A DNA stretch of 64,000 nt from Planctomycetia bacterium (GCA_034440135.1 JAWXBP010000009.1:1-64000); one strand, 5' to 3'; positions 53,819-62,668 are shown, counted from the stretch's first letter. The notes: generated by a model from the sequence alone, not told the origin. A program made the numbers and translations.

Positions 53819-55267
53819 GTGTCTGGCACTCAATCGATTACGGTGGCGCGTGGCGATGGCATTGGCCCGGAGATTATGGACGCGACGCTGACCATCCTGC
53901 GTGAGGCGGACGCCCGGCTGGCGATCGAGGAAATCGAGATTGGCGAGAAGGTTTATCACCGCGGCATCAGCTCCGGAATTGCCCCGGAAAGCTGGGAATC
54001 GCTCCGGCGCACGAAGGTATTCCTCAAGGCGCCGATCACGACGCCTCAGGGCGGCGGCTTCAAGAGTCTCAATGTCACGGTGCGCAAGTCGCTCGGTTTG
54101 TACGCAAATGTCCGGCCGTGCGTGTCATACTTTCCGTTCGTTGAGACCAAGCACCCGGTGATGGACGTCGTGATCGTTCGCGAGAACGAGGAAGACACCT
54201 ACGGCGGCATCGAGCATCGCCAGACCGCTCAGGTGATGCAAAGCTTGAAGCTGATTTCGCACCCCGGCTGTGAGCGCATCTGTCGCTACGCGTTCGAATA
54301 CGCCCGGGTGAACAACCGCAAGAAGGTTACCTGCTTCAGCAAAGATAACATCATGAAACTGTCCGACGGACTGTTTCATAAAGTGTTCGAAGAAGTCGCG
54401 AAGGAATATCCGAGCATTCAGAATGAACACTGGATCGTCGATATCGGCGCCGCGAAATTGGCCGACACGCCCGAGGTCTTCGACGTGGTGGTGATGCCGA
54501 ATCTCTATGGCGACATCCTCTCCGACGTGGCCGCGCAAATCGCCGGCTCAGTCGGTTTGGCTGGCTCGTCCAACATCGGCGAGCACGTCGCCATGTTCGA
54601 GGCCATTCATGGCAGCGCCCCGCGCCGCGCCGGGCAGAATCTCGCGAACCCATCCGGCCTGTTGCTGGGCGCGGTGATGATGTTGGTGCATATCGGCCAA
54701 ACCGACATCGCCGAGCGCGTTCACAACGCCTGGCTCCGCACGCTGGAAGACGGCATGCACACTTACGACGTGTTCACCGAGGCATACAGCAAGCAAAAGG
54801 TCGGCACCAAGGAATTCGCCGCGGAAGTCGTGAAGCGGCTCGGTCAGCAGCCGCAGCAACTTCGCCCTGTGCAGTACGTGGCCGGCGCACCGATTCAGGT
54901 CGCCACGCCGAAGTTCGATCCCAGCACTGGTCCGAAGAAGGACCTGATGGGCGTCGACCTCTTCATCGATTGGCCGAACGCCGATCGTACCGAACTGCCT
55001 GCGAAGATGAAGTCGCTCAGCGGCGAAGGCCTGGAACTGACGATGGTTTCCAATCGGGGCGTGAAGATCTGGCCAGAAGGCTTTTCCGAAACCTTTTGCA
55101 CCGACCACTGGTGCTGCCGTTACCTGGCGCCGGACCGCGGCGTCGTCGCCCACGCCCAGATCGTGTTGCTGCTCGATCGCGCCGCGAATGCCGGCGTCGA
55201 CTTCTGCAAGACCGAACACCTCTGCAACTTCGACGGCGAACCGGGATATTCGTTTGCGCAGGGATAA
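53819..55267 (+). CDS. icd: Isocitrate dehydrogenase, with C-terminal extension
   Basis: 482 residues. It oxidises isocitrate to 2-oxoglutarate in the TCA cycle. Characteristic segments are ARGDGIGPEIMDATL, KSLNVTVRKSLGLYANVRPC, VRENEEDTYGGIEHR, FSKDNIMKLSDGLFH and NLYGDILSDVAAQIAG. After the fold (about residue 340) comes an extra domain of about 130 residues, as in the Thermus-type enzyme, with GVDLFIDWPNADRTEL and a Cys-containing end (CTDHWCCRYL). GTG start after GAGGAG. Coenzyme preference not decided by eye. Confidence 0.92.
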   Translation: MSGTQSITVARGDGIGPEIMDATLTILREADARLAIEEIEIGEKVYHRGISSGIAPESWESLRRTKVFLKAPITTPQGGGFKSLNVTVRKSLGLYANVRPCVSYFPFVETKHPVMDVVIVRENEEDTYGGIEHRQTAQVMQSLKLISHPGCERICRYAFEYARVNNRKKVTCFSKDNIMKLSDGLFHKVFEEVAKEYPSIQNEHWIVDIGAAKLADTPEVFDVVVMPNLYGDILSDVAAQIAGSVGLAGSSNIGEHVAMFEAIHGSAPRRAGQNLANPSGLLLGAVMMLVHIGQTDIAERVHNAWLRTLEDGMHTYDVFTEAYSKQKVGTKEFAAEVVKRLGQQPQQLRPVQYVAGAPIQVATPKFDPSTGPKKDLMGVDLFIDWPNADRTELPAKMKSLSGEGLELTMVSNRGVKIWPEGFSETFCTDHWCCRYLAPDRGVVAHAQIVLLLDRAANAGVDFCKTEHLCNFDGEPGYSFAQG

Positions 55268-55341
55268 GGACCTCTTTCACCTTTCACACCCTGCCACGGA
55301 GTCCACGGATCTAGTCACCGCACCCCCTTCTTGTACTACCC

Positions 55342-56418
55342 TTGGACGCCCGTGATTTTCATGAGTTGGTCAGTGGGCGGCGCGCTGGAGTAGGCGCGGC
55401 GGTGACGCGCGCGGGCTTGCGGCTGGCCGAGACGCCTTACTCTTTGGCAACGCGATTGCGAAATGCCGCCTTCGATCGCGGTTGGAAGCCGACACTACAC
55501 GTGCCGGTTCCCGTGGTGAGCGTCGGCAATATCACCACCGGCGGCACCGGCAAGACGCCAATGGTGGCCTGGCTCGCTCGCTGGTTTCGCGAGCGGGCGA
55601 TCCGCGTAGCGATCGTCAGCCGCGGCTATGGCGCGCAGCATGGTCATTTGAACGATGAAGGCATTGAACTCGAGCAAATGCTGCCCGACGTGCCCCACGT
55701 GCAGCAGCCGGATCGCGTCGCCGGCGCGTTGATGGCAATCGAGGAATTCACGAGCCAACTCATTCTGCTCGACGACGGCTTTCAACATCGGCGATTGGCC
55801 CGCGACTTCGATCTCGTCCTGATCGACGCCCTAGAACCGTTCGGCTACGGCCACGTGTTGCCGCGCGGGTTGTTGCGCGAATCGCTCACCGGACTTGCCC
55901 GCGCTCAGGCTATCGCACTGTCGCGGGCCGATCTAGTGGATGCCGCGACGCGCGACCAAATCCGCGCGACGGTGCAGCGTCATGCTCCGCAACCCATTTG
56001 GCTCGAAGCGAAGCATCGTCCGGCCGCGTTGCTCAATTCACTCGGCGAGTCCGCTCCCCTCATGGCGCTCACAACCGGGCGATGGGGCGCTTTCTGCGGA
56101 ATCGGCAACCCGGAAGGATTTCGCCGCACGCTAGAAGACTGCGATTGCCAGCTCGCCGCCTGGCGAACTTTTCCGGACCATCACGCCTATGCCCGCGACG
56201 ACGTCGAGAGTCTGGCGCAATGGGTGCGACAGGAGCAACTCACCGGGTTGGTTTGCACGCGCAAAGACCTGGTCAAGTTGGCGACCGATCGCCTGGGAGA
56301 CGCGCCGCTCTGGGCGGTGCAAATCGGGTTAGAATTGACGCAGGGCGGCGAATTGCTGGAAGCGTGCTTGTCGCCAATCGCGAACGCAGCGTTGCAGTTT
56401 CACACGGACGACGATTGA
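55342..56418 (+). CDS. lpxK: Tetraacyldisaccharide 4'-kinase
   Basis: 358 residues. It phosphorylates the lipid A precursor at the inner membrane. Walker A is GGTGKTP near residue 75 in VVSVGNITTGGTGKTPMV, followed by IRVAIVSRGYGA, LILLDDGFQHRRL and the DLVLIDALEPFGYGHVLPRG segment. The TTG at 55342 gives the usual N-terminus DFHELVSGRR. No strong ribosome site. Its presence indicates a lipid A-type outer membrane. The VOC gene follows 30 bp later on the same strand. Confidence 0.93.
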   Translation: MDARDFHELVSGRRAGVGAAVTRAGLRLAETPYSLATRLRNAAFDRGWKPTLHVPVPVVSVGNITTGGTGKTPMVAWLARWFRERAIRVAIVSRGYGAQHGHLNDEGIELEQMLPDVPHVQQPDRVAGALMAIEEFTSQLILLDDGFQHRRLARDFDLVLIDALEPFGYGHVLPRGLLRESLTGLARAQAIALSRADLVDAATRDQIRATVQRHAPQPIWLEAKHRPAALLNSLGESAPLMALTTGRWGAFCGIGNPEGFRRTLEDCDCQLAAWRTFPDHHAYARDDVESLAQWVRQEQLTGLVCTRKDLVKLATDRLGDAPLWAVQIGLELTQGGELLEACLSPIANAALQFHTDDD

Positions 56419-56448
56419 ATTCTTAGATCAAGCCAGGAGCATCGCGCG

Positions 56449-56793
56449 ATGAAATCGGAACTTTACGCCGTCGAGCTGCGAACCGTCCGTTGGGAGGAGA
56501 TGCTTGCCTGGTATCGCAAGAGGCTCGGCATGCGGGCGCTGATTCGCATTCCGGAAGAACAATACGCCCTGCTGGAAGCCGGCAACGCGCGCCTGGCGTT
56601 GATTGGCCGCGACGCGCCGGATGAAACTTCGGCCCGCTGGAGCCTGGCGCTCGAGTGCGATGATCTCGACGAAGCCCTGCGAGTCGTCGCCCCGGCCGGC
56701 GCCCGCATTCTCCGCAATTCGGAGGGCTACCAAGAACTGTTGGTACACGACCCGGACGGGAATCGAGTGCGCCTTTTCTCTTGGCCTGGCTAG
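56449..56793 (+). CDS. VOC-fold (glyoxalase-like) protein
   Basis: 114 residues. The two beta-alpha-beta-beta-beta halves of the vicinal-oxygen-chelate fold are visible (LYAVELRTVRWEEMLAWYRK with FALL-type strands; SLALECDDLDEALRVV, ending LLVHDPDGNRVRLFS). Metal ligands could be His and Glu but cannot be placed with certainty. CAGGAG precedes the ATG. The substrate is unknown. It is the last plus-strand gene before a convergent micro-ORF. Confidence 0.8.
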   Translation: MKSELYAVELRTVRWEEMLAWYRKRLGMRALIRIPEEQYALLEAGNARLALIGRDAPDETSARWSLALECDDLDEALRVVAPAGARILRNSEGYQELLVHDPDGNRVRLFSWPG

Positions 56794-56910
56794 TCAGTCG
56801 CGCTTCCGCTTGTTCGTTGAAATCGCCGCGAAAAGTACGACCAAGGCCACGATCGGCGTGAGCACAAGGCCGCCGATGATGAGCAATTCGATGGGCGAGA
56901 TTCCGAACAT
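56794..56910 (-). CDS. 38-residue membrane micro-protein
   Basis: The short frame MFGISPIELLIIGGLVLTPI, then VALVVLFAAISTNKRKRD, is one hydrophobic helix with a basic C-terminal tail. AAGGAG lies about 11 bases before the ATG. It directly abuts the convergent VOC gene stop. Function unknown; the 'MFGIS-P-IELLIIGG' start resembles TatA-like or small planctomycete membrane proteins. It is short, so composition alone could mislead. Confidence 0.6.
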   Translation of the reverse strand: MFGISPIELLIIGGLVLTPIVALVVLFAAISTNKRKRD

Positions 56911-56932
56911 ACGATGGGCACTCCTTGGAAAT

Positions 56933-57040
56933 CTAGTCCCGCGGCTTTTTGGAACCGGCCGCGACGATGATCATCGCGGCGACGCCACCCAAGAGGAGTG
57001 CTCCCGCGAGTACGGCGATCAACAGCATCCCGAACGACAT
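56933..57040 (-). CDS. 35-residue membrane micro-protein
   Basis: The frame MSFGMLLIAVLAGALLLGGV, then AAMIIVAAGSKKPRD, is a single hydrophobic helix with a basic end, built like its downstream neighbour. The ATG at 57040 follows GGGAG; an in-frame ATG at 57052 adds four residues. The two micro-genes are on the same strand, 22 bp apart, suggesting one transcript. No homologue recognised. Confidence 0.55.
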   Translation of the reverse strand: MSFGMLLIAVLAGALLLGGVAAMIIVAAGSKKPRD

Positions 57041-57212
57041 CGTGGCTCCCATCGTCGATCCGCCAGTCCATTCTGAGCCGTAAACGCACAGCGACGCACC
57101 CACTCAGGAATTCGCTGGGCCGCGGTCGATATTGTACCTGGGATCGGAACAGCTAACATAAGTACGAGCGCATTTCACGCCCCGACTACCGCCGGTCGAA
57201 TGAGGATTTCTC

Positions 57213-58118
57213 ATGTCGCAGACGAAACAAGCCGACGCCGCGCCTTTGGCCAATTTGGATGAATGGGAAGACGACCTCAAGCGGCGTTACCCAGAGCCGG
57301 CTGAAGACGCCCCGACACGGCATTTCGTGGCCACCGATCCGGACAAAAAGGAAACACAATTCCGTGATTACAAGTCGGAAGCCCGGGCGAGCGTCAAGGA
57401 ATTCTACCGGCTGAACCACACCCAGCAGACCGTCGATTTCGGCCGCGCCAAACGCGGCGAATACTTACCGCTCCGCAAGCGGCAGATGGGCATCTGGGAA
57501 GCGATTGACTTCCTCAATACGCTGATCGACGACAGCGACCCCGATACCGACGTGCCGCAAATTGAGCACCTGCTGCAGACCGCCGAGGCCATCCGCCGCG
57601 ACGGCCATCCGCGCTGGTTCATTCTGACTGGGCTGATTCACGACCTGGGCAAAATCCTCTGCCTCTACGGCGAGCCCCAATGGGCGGTCGTTGGAGACAC
57701 GTTCCCGGTCGGCTGCGCCTGGTCGGACAAAATCGTCTTCCCCGAGTTCTTTGCCGATAGCCCCGACGCGAAGCGGCCCGAATACCAGACCCGCGCCGGC
57801 ATCTACGAAGAAGGCTGCGGGCTGGACAACGTGATGCTCTCCTGGGGGCACGACGAGTACCTGTACCAGGTCGTAAAGGACTACCTGCCCGAGCAGGCCC
57901 TCTACATGATCCGGTACCACTCGTTCTACCCGGCCCATCGCGAGCACGAATACGACCACCTGATGAACGACCACGACCGCGAAATGTTCCACTGGGTCCG
58001 CGCGTTCAACCCGTACGACCTCTACACCAAGAGCGCCGAACGCCCGGACGTGCCGAAATTGATGCCGTTCTACGAGGAACTGGCGGCCGAATTCTTCCCG
58101 AAAGTGATGAACTGGTAG
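57213..58118 (+). CDS. Myo-inositol oxygenase-like enzyme
   Basis: 301 residues. It matches the MIOX family along its length: [60 protein letters not shown] (first His-Asp pair), [49 protein letters not shown]. The HD-domain ligands of the di-iron centre (H, HD, H, H, D) are all present. MIOX cleaves myo-inositol to D-glucuronate with oxygen; it is best known in eukaryotes and known in some bacteria. ATG at 57213. No inositol pathway neighbours in view; an oxidoreductase of the Gfo/Idh type lies 7 kb away. Confidence 0.9.
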   Translation: MSQTKQADAAPLANLDEWEDDLKRRYPEPAEDAPTRHFVATDPDKKETQFRDYKSEARASVKEFYRLNHTQQTVDFGRAKRGEYLPLRKRQMGIWEAIDFLNTLIDDSDPDTDVPQIEHLLQTAEAIRRDGHPRWFILTGLIHDLGKILCLYGEPQWAVVGDTFPVGCAWSDKIVFPEFFADSPDAKRPEYQTRAGIYEEGCGLDNVMLSWGHDEYLYQVVKDYLPEQALYMIRYHSFYPAHREHEYDHLMNDHDREMFHWVRAFNPYDLYTKSAERPDVPKLMPFYEELAAEFFPKVMNW

Positions 58119-58235
58119 GCCGGACCTGTGTCCCTTTAGGCAGGTGGCAGGGGCAGTTTTCGGCTTGCGGGGAAGGGCGGATCGCTTAGAATTTAGTCGT
58201 TGCGCGGTTACCTTGCCGGTCGCCGCGTCGAATTG

Positions 58236-58322
58236 GGAGAGGTGGCAGAGTGGTCTAATGCGCGGGTTTGCTAAATCCGTGACCGGGTAACTGGTCCACA
58301 GGTTCGAATCCTGTCCTCTCCG
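58236..58322 (+). tRNA. tRNA-Ser (anticodon GCT), integration target
   Basis: Acceptor GGAGAGG/CCTCTCC, D-arm present, anticodon loop TTGCTAA (GCT, reading AGC/AGU), the long variable arm typical of serine tRNAs, T-arm ACAGG-TTCGAAT-CCTGT, discriminator G. CCA not encoded. Its 3' end is the boundary with the element: the integrase gene begins immediately past it and its frame ends inside the tRNA. Confidence 0.95.
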
Positions 58323-59623
58323 TTAAGTCGTTTTGCAGCAAGAAGTTCCGACTCGCGGGAAGTCGCAAAAGTGGCGCACTCGACAGGAGTTGCGCTCGGT
58401 ACGTGCGGTTCCCTGCCATCCCCTGCGTGCGCCTGCTGCGCCGCATTCTGCGCGCTCCGTGCGCCGCTTTCTGCGCCGCCTCGCTCCAACGCCACTCCGG
58501 CACGATCAAAGTCCGCGTCGGTCACTTGCAAGTAATGCTTCAACGCGATGCGAGGCGTGTTGCCCAGCCAAGTGGTTACAACGTGGATCGGATATTCCTT
58601 CGCCAGTTCCGTTTCTCGGCTCGCCCGCATGGCGTGGAACGGTCGGGGCCACGGCGTCAGGCCGGCGCGCTTCACCACCCGCTCGAATTGCGTGCGCAAG
58701 TTGCAGTTCCGCCAGCCGCTCGGTGTGTTCGCCGCTTCCCGGTGGTTACCGTCCACCACGTATACCGCACCCTCGGGAGCTAAGTCGAAGGCTTCCTCCA
58801 GGATCGGGCGCAATTCGCCGAACAGCGGAATCATGCGGCTGGCCTTGCCTACGTGGTGTTCCGTCTTGGGCGATTGCACGACGATCCGGCCGGCTTCCCA
58901 ATCCACGTCTTGCCAGCGAAGTGAAAGCGTTTCGCTCGGGGTCCTCAAACCGCCGTACCGCGACAGCGCCACAATCACGCGCCAAGTCGGATTGCAGACC
59001 GCCATCAGCCGTTCGTATTCCTCGCGTGTGATGAACCGTTGCCGGTCCTGCCGCATTACGGCCTTGGCCGATACTTCGGCAAAGGGGTTGTCGGTAATCA
59101 GTTTTCGTTTCTTCGCTGATTTGAAGAACATGCGGGCGAATTGCAGCCGCTTGGAAACCGTAGTCGGGGCCAGCTTTTGTCCCACCAAGTACATTTTGAA
59201 GTCCTCGGCATCGCCTTCCGTCAGCTGGGCAATGTCACGGACGGCCCCAAAGTGTTCCACGAGGTTCCGCATCACTTGCGACCACACTTCTTTCGTCGCC
59301 GGTTTCACGTCGATGCGCCGGCCGGCGAAGTCCTCTAGGAACTTCCCCAGCACCGTTGCTTGTTTCGCGTCACGCTGGGCAATCAGCCCCACGCGTGCCA
59401 ACTTGTCCGCCAGCTTCGCATCCAATTCGGCCACCCAACGCGCCGTATCGGTGGCGACGGCGTTTCCAGTCAGCTTAGCGGCCAGCAATTGTTCCACGCG
59501 GAACTTCACCGCCTCGGCGTCGCGCCGCGACACCTTGCCCAGCCGAATCGTCATCCTTTTGCTATCCGGCCCCACGAACAGAATTCGCCGCTGTCCACCC
59601 GGATCGCGTGAAATGCTTGCCAT
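58271..59623 (-). CDS. int: Tyrosine-family integrase
   Basis: 450 residues as an open frame. An N-terminal SAM-like core-binding domain (about 110-200) precedes the catalytic domain: Arg in RYGGLRTPSETLSLRWQD, HxxR in HAMRASRETELA, and the Tyr in TWLGNTPRIALKHYLQVTD. The last 17 residues, GEDRIRTCGPVTRSRI, are the antisense of tRNA-Ser, so the native stop probably comes from the host tRNA site after integration. GGGGAAG precedes the ATG. It lies 3 bp from the XRE gene, as in a co-transcribed control unit. Confidence 0.93.
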   Translation of the reverse strand: MASISRDPGGQRRILFVGPDSKRMTIRLGKVSRRDAEAVKFRVEQLLAAKLTGNAVATDTARWVAELDAKLADKLARVGLIAQRDAKQATVLGKFLEDFAGRRIDVKPATKEVWSQVMRNLVEHFGAVRDIAQLTEGDAEDFKMYLVGQKLAPTTVSKRLQFARMFFKSAKKRKLITDNPFAEVSAKAVMRQDRQRFITREEYERLMAVCNPTWRVIVALSRYGGLRTPSETLSLRWQDVDWEAGRIVVQSPKTEHHVGKASRMIPLFGELRPILEEAFDLAPEGAVYVVDGNHREAANTPSGWRNCNLRTQFERVVKRAGLTPWPRPFHAMRASRETELAKEYPIHVVTTWLGNTPRIALKHYLQVTDADFDRAGVALERGGAESGARSAQNAAQQAHAGDGREPHVPSATPVECATFATSRESELLAAKRLNGEDRIRTCGPVTRSRI

Positions 59624-59626
59624 TGT

Positions 59627-59869
59627 TCACTTCCCCTGCTTTGAACGCTTGTTGGCGACTTGTTTCTCGGTCTCTCGGATCGCGACCAATCGCAGCCCCA
59701 GGTATTTGCACAGCAAATCGATGGAGCTGGTGTTCAAGCCGGTCCCATGTCGCATGAACCGCGAGAGGTTGCCTTGATCGAGTCCGGTCGCTTGGCAAAT
59801 CTCGTATCGGCTCTGGCCGCTGTCTTCAATGAAGCGGCGAAGTTGTTCGGTAAAGGTGCGCTGTGCCAT
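59627..59869 (-). CDS. XRE-type HTH regulator
   Basis: 80 residues. The Cro/C1-type HTH spans residues 5-60 (TEQLRRFIEDSGQSRYEICQ with QGNLSRFMRHGTGLN as recognition region). The basic tail ends KRSKQGK. Positioned 3 bp before int, so it likely controls or modulates excision. Start ATG at 59869, weak ribosome site. Confidence 0.8.
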   Translation of the reverse strand: MAQRTFTEQLRRFIEDSGQSRYEICQATGLDQGNLSRFMRHGTGLNTSSIDLLCKYLGLRLVAIRETEKQVANKRSKQGK

Positions 59870-59939
59870 GCGGTCATTCTAACAATTGCTTGTGTTGTTA
59901 CAAGCCACGACTTAAGTTGCAATCGGATTGCGACGAAGA

Positions 59940-60344
59940 CTATGGCGATGACGTCTCACCCAAGGCGCTCGAAATCAGCATTTGGATGGTGGCGAGTCTG
60001 CCCCGCGCGCGATTCACGCTAACCAATCCTGCCCGCTCCAATTGCGACAGGGCGCGGTTCGCGCTGTCCGGCGAGACATGGAATCTCGCCAGCAAGTCCC
60101 GCGTCATCCGGATCGGTTGCCCTTTGCGTCTCTTGTGTTCGAACCATAACGCCAGCCACAGGTGAAGTGACTTGCCGGGCAGGGACGCCGCACGGGCCAC
60201 GTAGGCTCCTGGGATCGGTCCCCAGATAAACCAGCCACTATGCCGCTTGGGCTTCAGCTGGGCTCGCGTGGAGCGTTTGGCGGCCTCTAGGTCGGCTTGC
60301 GCATCCGGCCTCAGTCGGTATGTTTCCAGGTCCAGTTCCAGCAT
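59940..60344 (-). CDS. Winged-helix DNA-binding protein (possible replication/regulatory factor)
   Basis: About 134 residues from the ATG at 60344; three further residues if the ATG at 60353 is used. A winged-helix region lies at about 60-125 (LHLWLALWFEHKRRKGQPIR, then SPDSANRALSQLERAGLVSV, RARGRLATI). The N-terminal part contains WFIWGPIPGAYVARAAS. The HTH layout resembles replication-initiator or MarR/helix-repressor folds, but no initiator signature is clear. It sits between int and the polymerase. Inferred role: DNA binding for element replication or control. Confidence 0.65.
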   Translation of the reverse strand: MLELDLETYRLRPDAQADLEAAKRSTRAQLKPKRHSGWFIWGPIPGAYVARAASLPGKSLHLWLALWFEHKRRKGQPIRMTRDLLARFHVSPDSANRALSQLERAGLVSVNRARGRLATIQMLISSALGETSSP

Positions 60345-60414
60345 TGCATGCACCAGTGGTAGGTATATTTATTAGAGAAAGAGTAAGAGAAAGAATATGA
60401 GAAAGAGGGGACGG

Positions 60415-60477
60415 GTCCGCGTCAGTGCGGAGGTGGTCCGCGTCAGTGCGGAGGTGGTCCGCATACACGCGGATGTT
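60415..60477. repeat. Three tandem 21-bp iteron-like repeats with internal palindrome
   Basis: GTCCGCGTCAGTGCGGAGGTG occurs twice exactly (60415-60435, 60436-60456). A third, diverged copy at 60457-60477 keeps CCGC...GCGG with changed centre. Each unit is a near-palindrome. The array overlaps the 3' end of the polymerase gene and is next to a purine-rich tract (60373-60410). Confidence 0.9.
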
Positions 60478-62668
60478 TAAGCTGGGCAAGTAGCTCCCCC
60501 ACGGTCTGCCACATACGTTCGCCGCGAGCGTCGCAGTAGCGTTCCGGGTAGCGGATGATCTTCGCATCGGATCGCAGCTCGAATCCGCCGAGCACCGCCG
60601 CCGACGCCTCCCGCATGGCCTGCTGTGTCGCGACGACGACGTGGTCGATGTCCTTGAAGGTCGCCTCAACCAGGATCGCATCATGCACCGGTGCGCAGAC
60701 CGCAATGCCGCGCTCGGTCGCTAGGCAGCATGCGAGCCGCATCATTTCGGCCCCGTTGGCCTGCATTGGGAAGTTGGCCAATGATCGGGGGTTGCACGTC
60801 GCGCCGACCTGCACGCGCCAGCCGAACACGGTCCAGAGCGATCCCCGGAGCATGGCGTGGTCCACGCAGGCTTGGGACCATTTCCAGAATCGCGGATAGG
60901 CCGCGCGATGCAGGTCGAGTAATTCACGGGCATAGGCTTCCGGTTGCCCCAGCGACTGCGCCAAACTTGCCGCTCCCATGCCGTATTGCACCGCCAGAAT
61001 GCAGACCTTGCACCGGTCCCGTTCCGCTGGGTGCGATTGCTTCGTTGCGTCACGGGGGATCAGCCCGGCTTGCTTGGCGAATTCGAGGTACGGGTCGCCG
61101 CTCGCATAGGCGTCACGCATGGCCGCATCGTCGGAGAGTACCGCCGCGATGCCGAATTCCTGTTGTGACCAGTCGATGTACGCGACCGCTCGCCCGGTCG
61201 ATGGCTTGATGAGTCCACGCAGCCAGACCGAAGGGCCGAAGATAAACTTCGCATTGCTCGGCTGATTGCGCCCGGTGATGGAACGGAACGGGGACAGCAA
61301 GCAGCGGTTGCGGCCGTCCGCCCCCACCGCCAAGTCGGAGAACAGCCGCATTTCGCCCAGCGAATGCCGCAGTTCGCGGAGCGGTGCAATCTGCCCATAG
61401 GTACGGGCCATCTGGCGGAACGTGTCATCGTCGAGGGCCAGCGCACCGCTGGCCAGTCGAGGCCACGGAATGTCTTCCGCGATCAGATACCGGGCGAATC
61501 GTTCCGCGCTGAATGTCATCGCCTGTGCCGGGTCCGGTTCGCCGGGATTGTTCCGCAGTAGGTCGACAGCGCGCGCCAATAGCTCGGGGTCGTGTTTAAC
61601 CGGCTTCGGTCGCGCCGGCTCGCGGAGAGTCTCCCATAGGAATGCCGCATAGTCGCGGCCGTCGTCGCCGTCGTAACCAGGGCCGATGCCTAATTCCGGG
61701 TAGCGTCCGGCAATCTCGCGGGCGGTCACGTCGAGCCCGGGGTAGTCGCTATGGTCACCGCCGTGACCATGCCGGCCGCCACGTCGTTCCCAGTCCTCAA
61801 TTTTCCGCGTCGTTAATCCGGTGTCACGCCGCGCCGAAGCTTTCGCCCGCTCCCAATCCAGCCGGCTATCGAGTTCTCGTTTCCACACGTAGTCGAGGGC
61901 GTCCGCCAGTTGGTGCGGGTCGATTTCGTTTTCGTGGGCCTCGGCGAAGATCGCCGCGCCGGCCGGAGTGTTCGGGTCAACCCGCTTTTGACCACGCGGA
62001 ACGTACACGCCGAATTCGGCGTCGATCCGCTCGATAAGCTTCCCTTGAATCGATCGCCAGGACTCGCGGAGTTCCTCCAGCGTTTCCACGTCGATCGGCA
62101 CGCCAACCGATTCCATGCGTGCCACCGCCGCCATATAGCGGCCACGCAAGGTTGCGCGCGGGAGATCAATCTCCGGCAACATCTTGGGCAACAATTTCGC
62201 CAGCGCGTCGACGTCGGTCTGACAGTAGTCAAGCAATGCCAGTCTTTCCGCCTCCGTATACTCACCACCGCGCATCGCCAATTCGCGCATCTCTTGCTTC
62301 TCCGCCGCCTCGATGCCGCCGAGTCCATAATGGACCAGCGCACCGAGCAAGCCGTTCCCGCACGTGGTCGGTAGGCCATTCGTGATGTTCCGAAATTCGA
62401 CGAACAAGTCGAGGATACGCTCGGGCATCGGCCAGCCCAGCGAAAGCAAACAACCGAGTTCCGCACTGGCGTAGTAGGCGACGAACAGCGTCCTCTTTCC
62501 AGTATTGAACGGCGGCATGCGCCGCATGTGCAACTCGTCACGCCACAAGCGCAGTCGCCGCCCGGAGCGGAATTCCCGCGCCACCAGGCAGAGCGGTTGC
62601 GGTCGCTCGCCCGGCGACGCGGAGAATTCAAAGTCCGCCAACCAGATTTCCCGAAACGTGTCGATCAT
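60443..62668 (-). CDS. Family-A DNA polymerase with 3'-5' exonuclease domain, phage type
   Basis: 741 residues. The exonuclease domain has motif I LADFEFS (D12-x-E14) and the Y-x3-D region in LDYCQTDVDALAKLL. The polymerase motif A is AVAYIDWSQQEFGIA; motif B has RDRCKVCILAVQYGMGAASL; motif C is CAPVHDAILVEA, where Pol I has HDE. There is no 5' nuclease domain. The ATG overlaps the previous gene stop (ATGA), so translation is coupled. Phage- or element-encoded replication polymerase; the C-terminal ten residues are encoded by the iteron repeats. Whether it is processive alone is unknown. Confidence 0.9.
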   Translation of the reverse strand: MIDTFREIWLADFEFSASPGERPQPLCLVAREFRSGRRLRLWRDELHMRRMPPFNTGKRTLFVAYYASAELGCLLSLGWPMPERILDLFVEFRNITNGLPTTCGNGLLGALVHYGLGGIEAAEKQEMRELAMRGGEYTEAERLALLDYCQTDVDALAKLLPKMLPEIDLPRATLRGRYMAAVARMESVGVPIDVETLEELRESWRSIQGKLIERIDAEFGVYVPRGQKRVDPNTPAGAAIFAEAHENEIDPHQLADALDYVWKRELDSRLDWERAKASARRDTGLTTRKIEDWERRGGRHGHGGDHSDYPGLDVTAREIAGRYPELGIGPGYDGDDGRDYAAFLWETLREPARPKPVKHDPELLARAVDLLRNNPGEPDPAQAMTFSAERFARYLIAEDIPWPRLASGALALDDDTFRQMARTYGQIAPLRELRHSLGEMRLFSDLAVGADGRNRCLLSPFRSITGRNQPSNAKFIFGPSVWLRGLIKPSTGRAVAYIDWSQQEFGIAAVLSDDAAMRDAYASGDPYLEFAKQAGLIPRDATKQSHPAERDRCKVCILAVQYGMGAASLAQSLGQPEAYARELLDLHRAAYPRFWKWSQACVDHAMLRGSLWTVFGWRVQVGATCNPRSLANFPMQANGAEMMRLACCLATERGIAVCAPVHDAILVEATFKDIDHVVVATQQAMREASAAVLGGFELRSDAKIIRYPERYCDARGERMWQTVGELLAQLKHPRVCGPPPH

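Noticed and set aside
60415-60477. CRISPR array
   Set aside because: Units are directly adjacent with no spacers and only three copies; better described as iterons. No CRISPR array was seen in the window.
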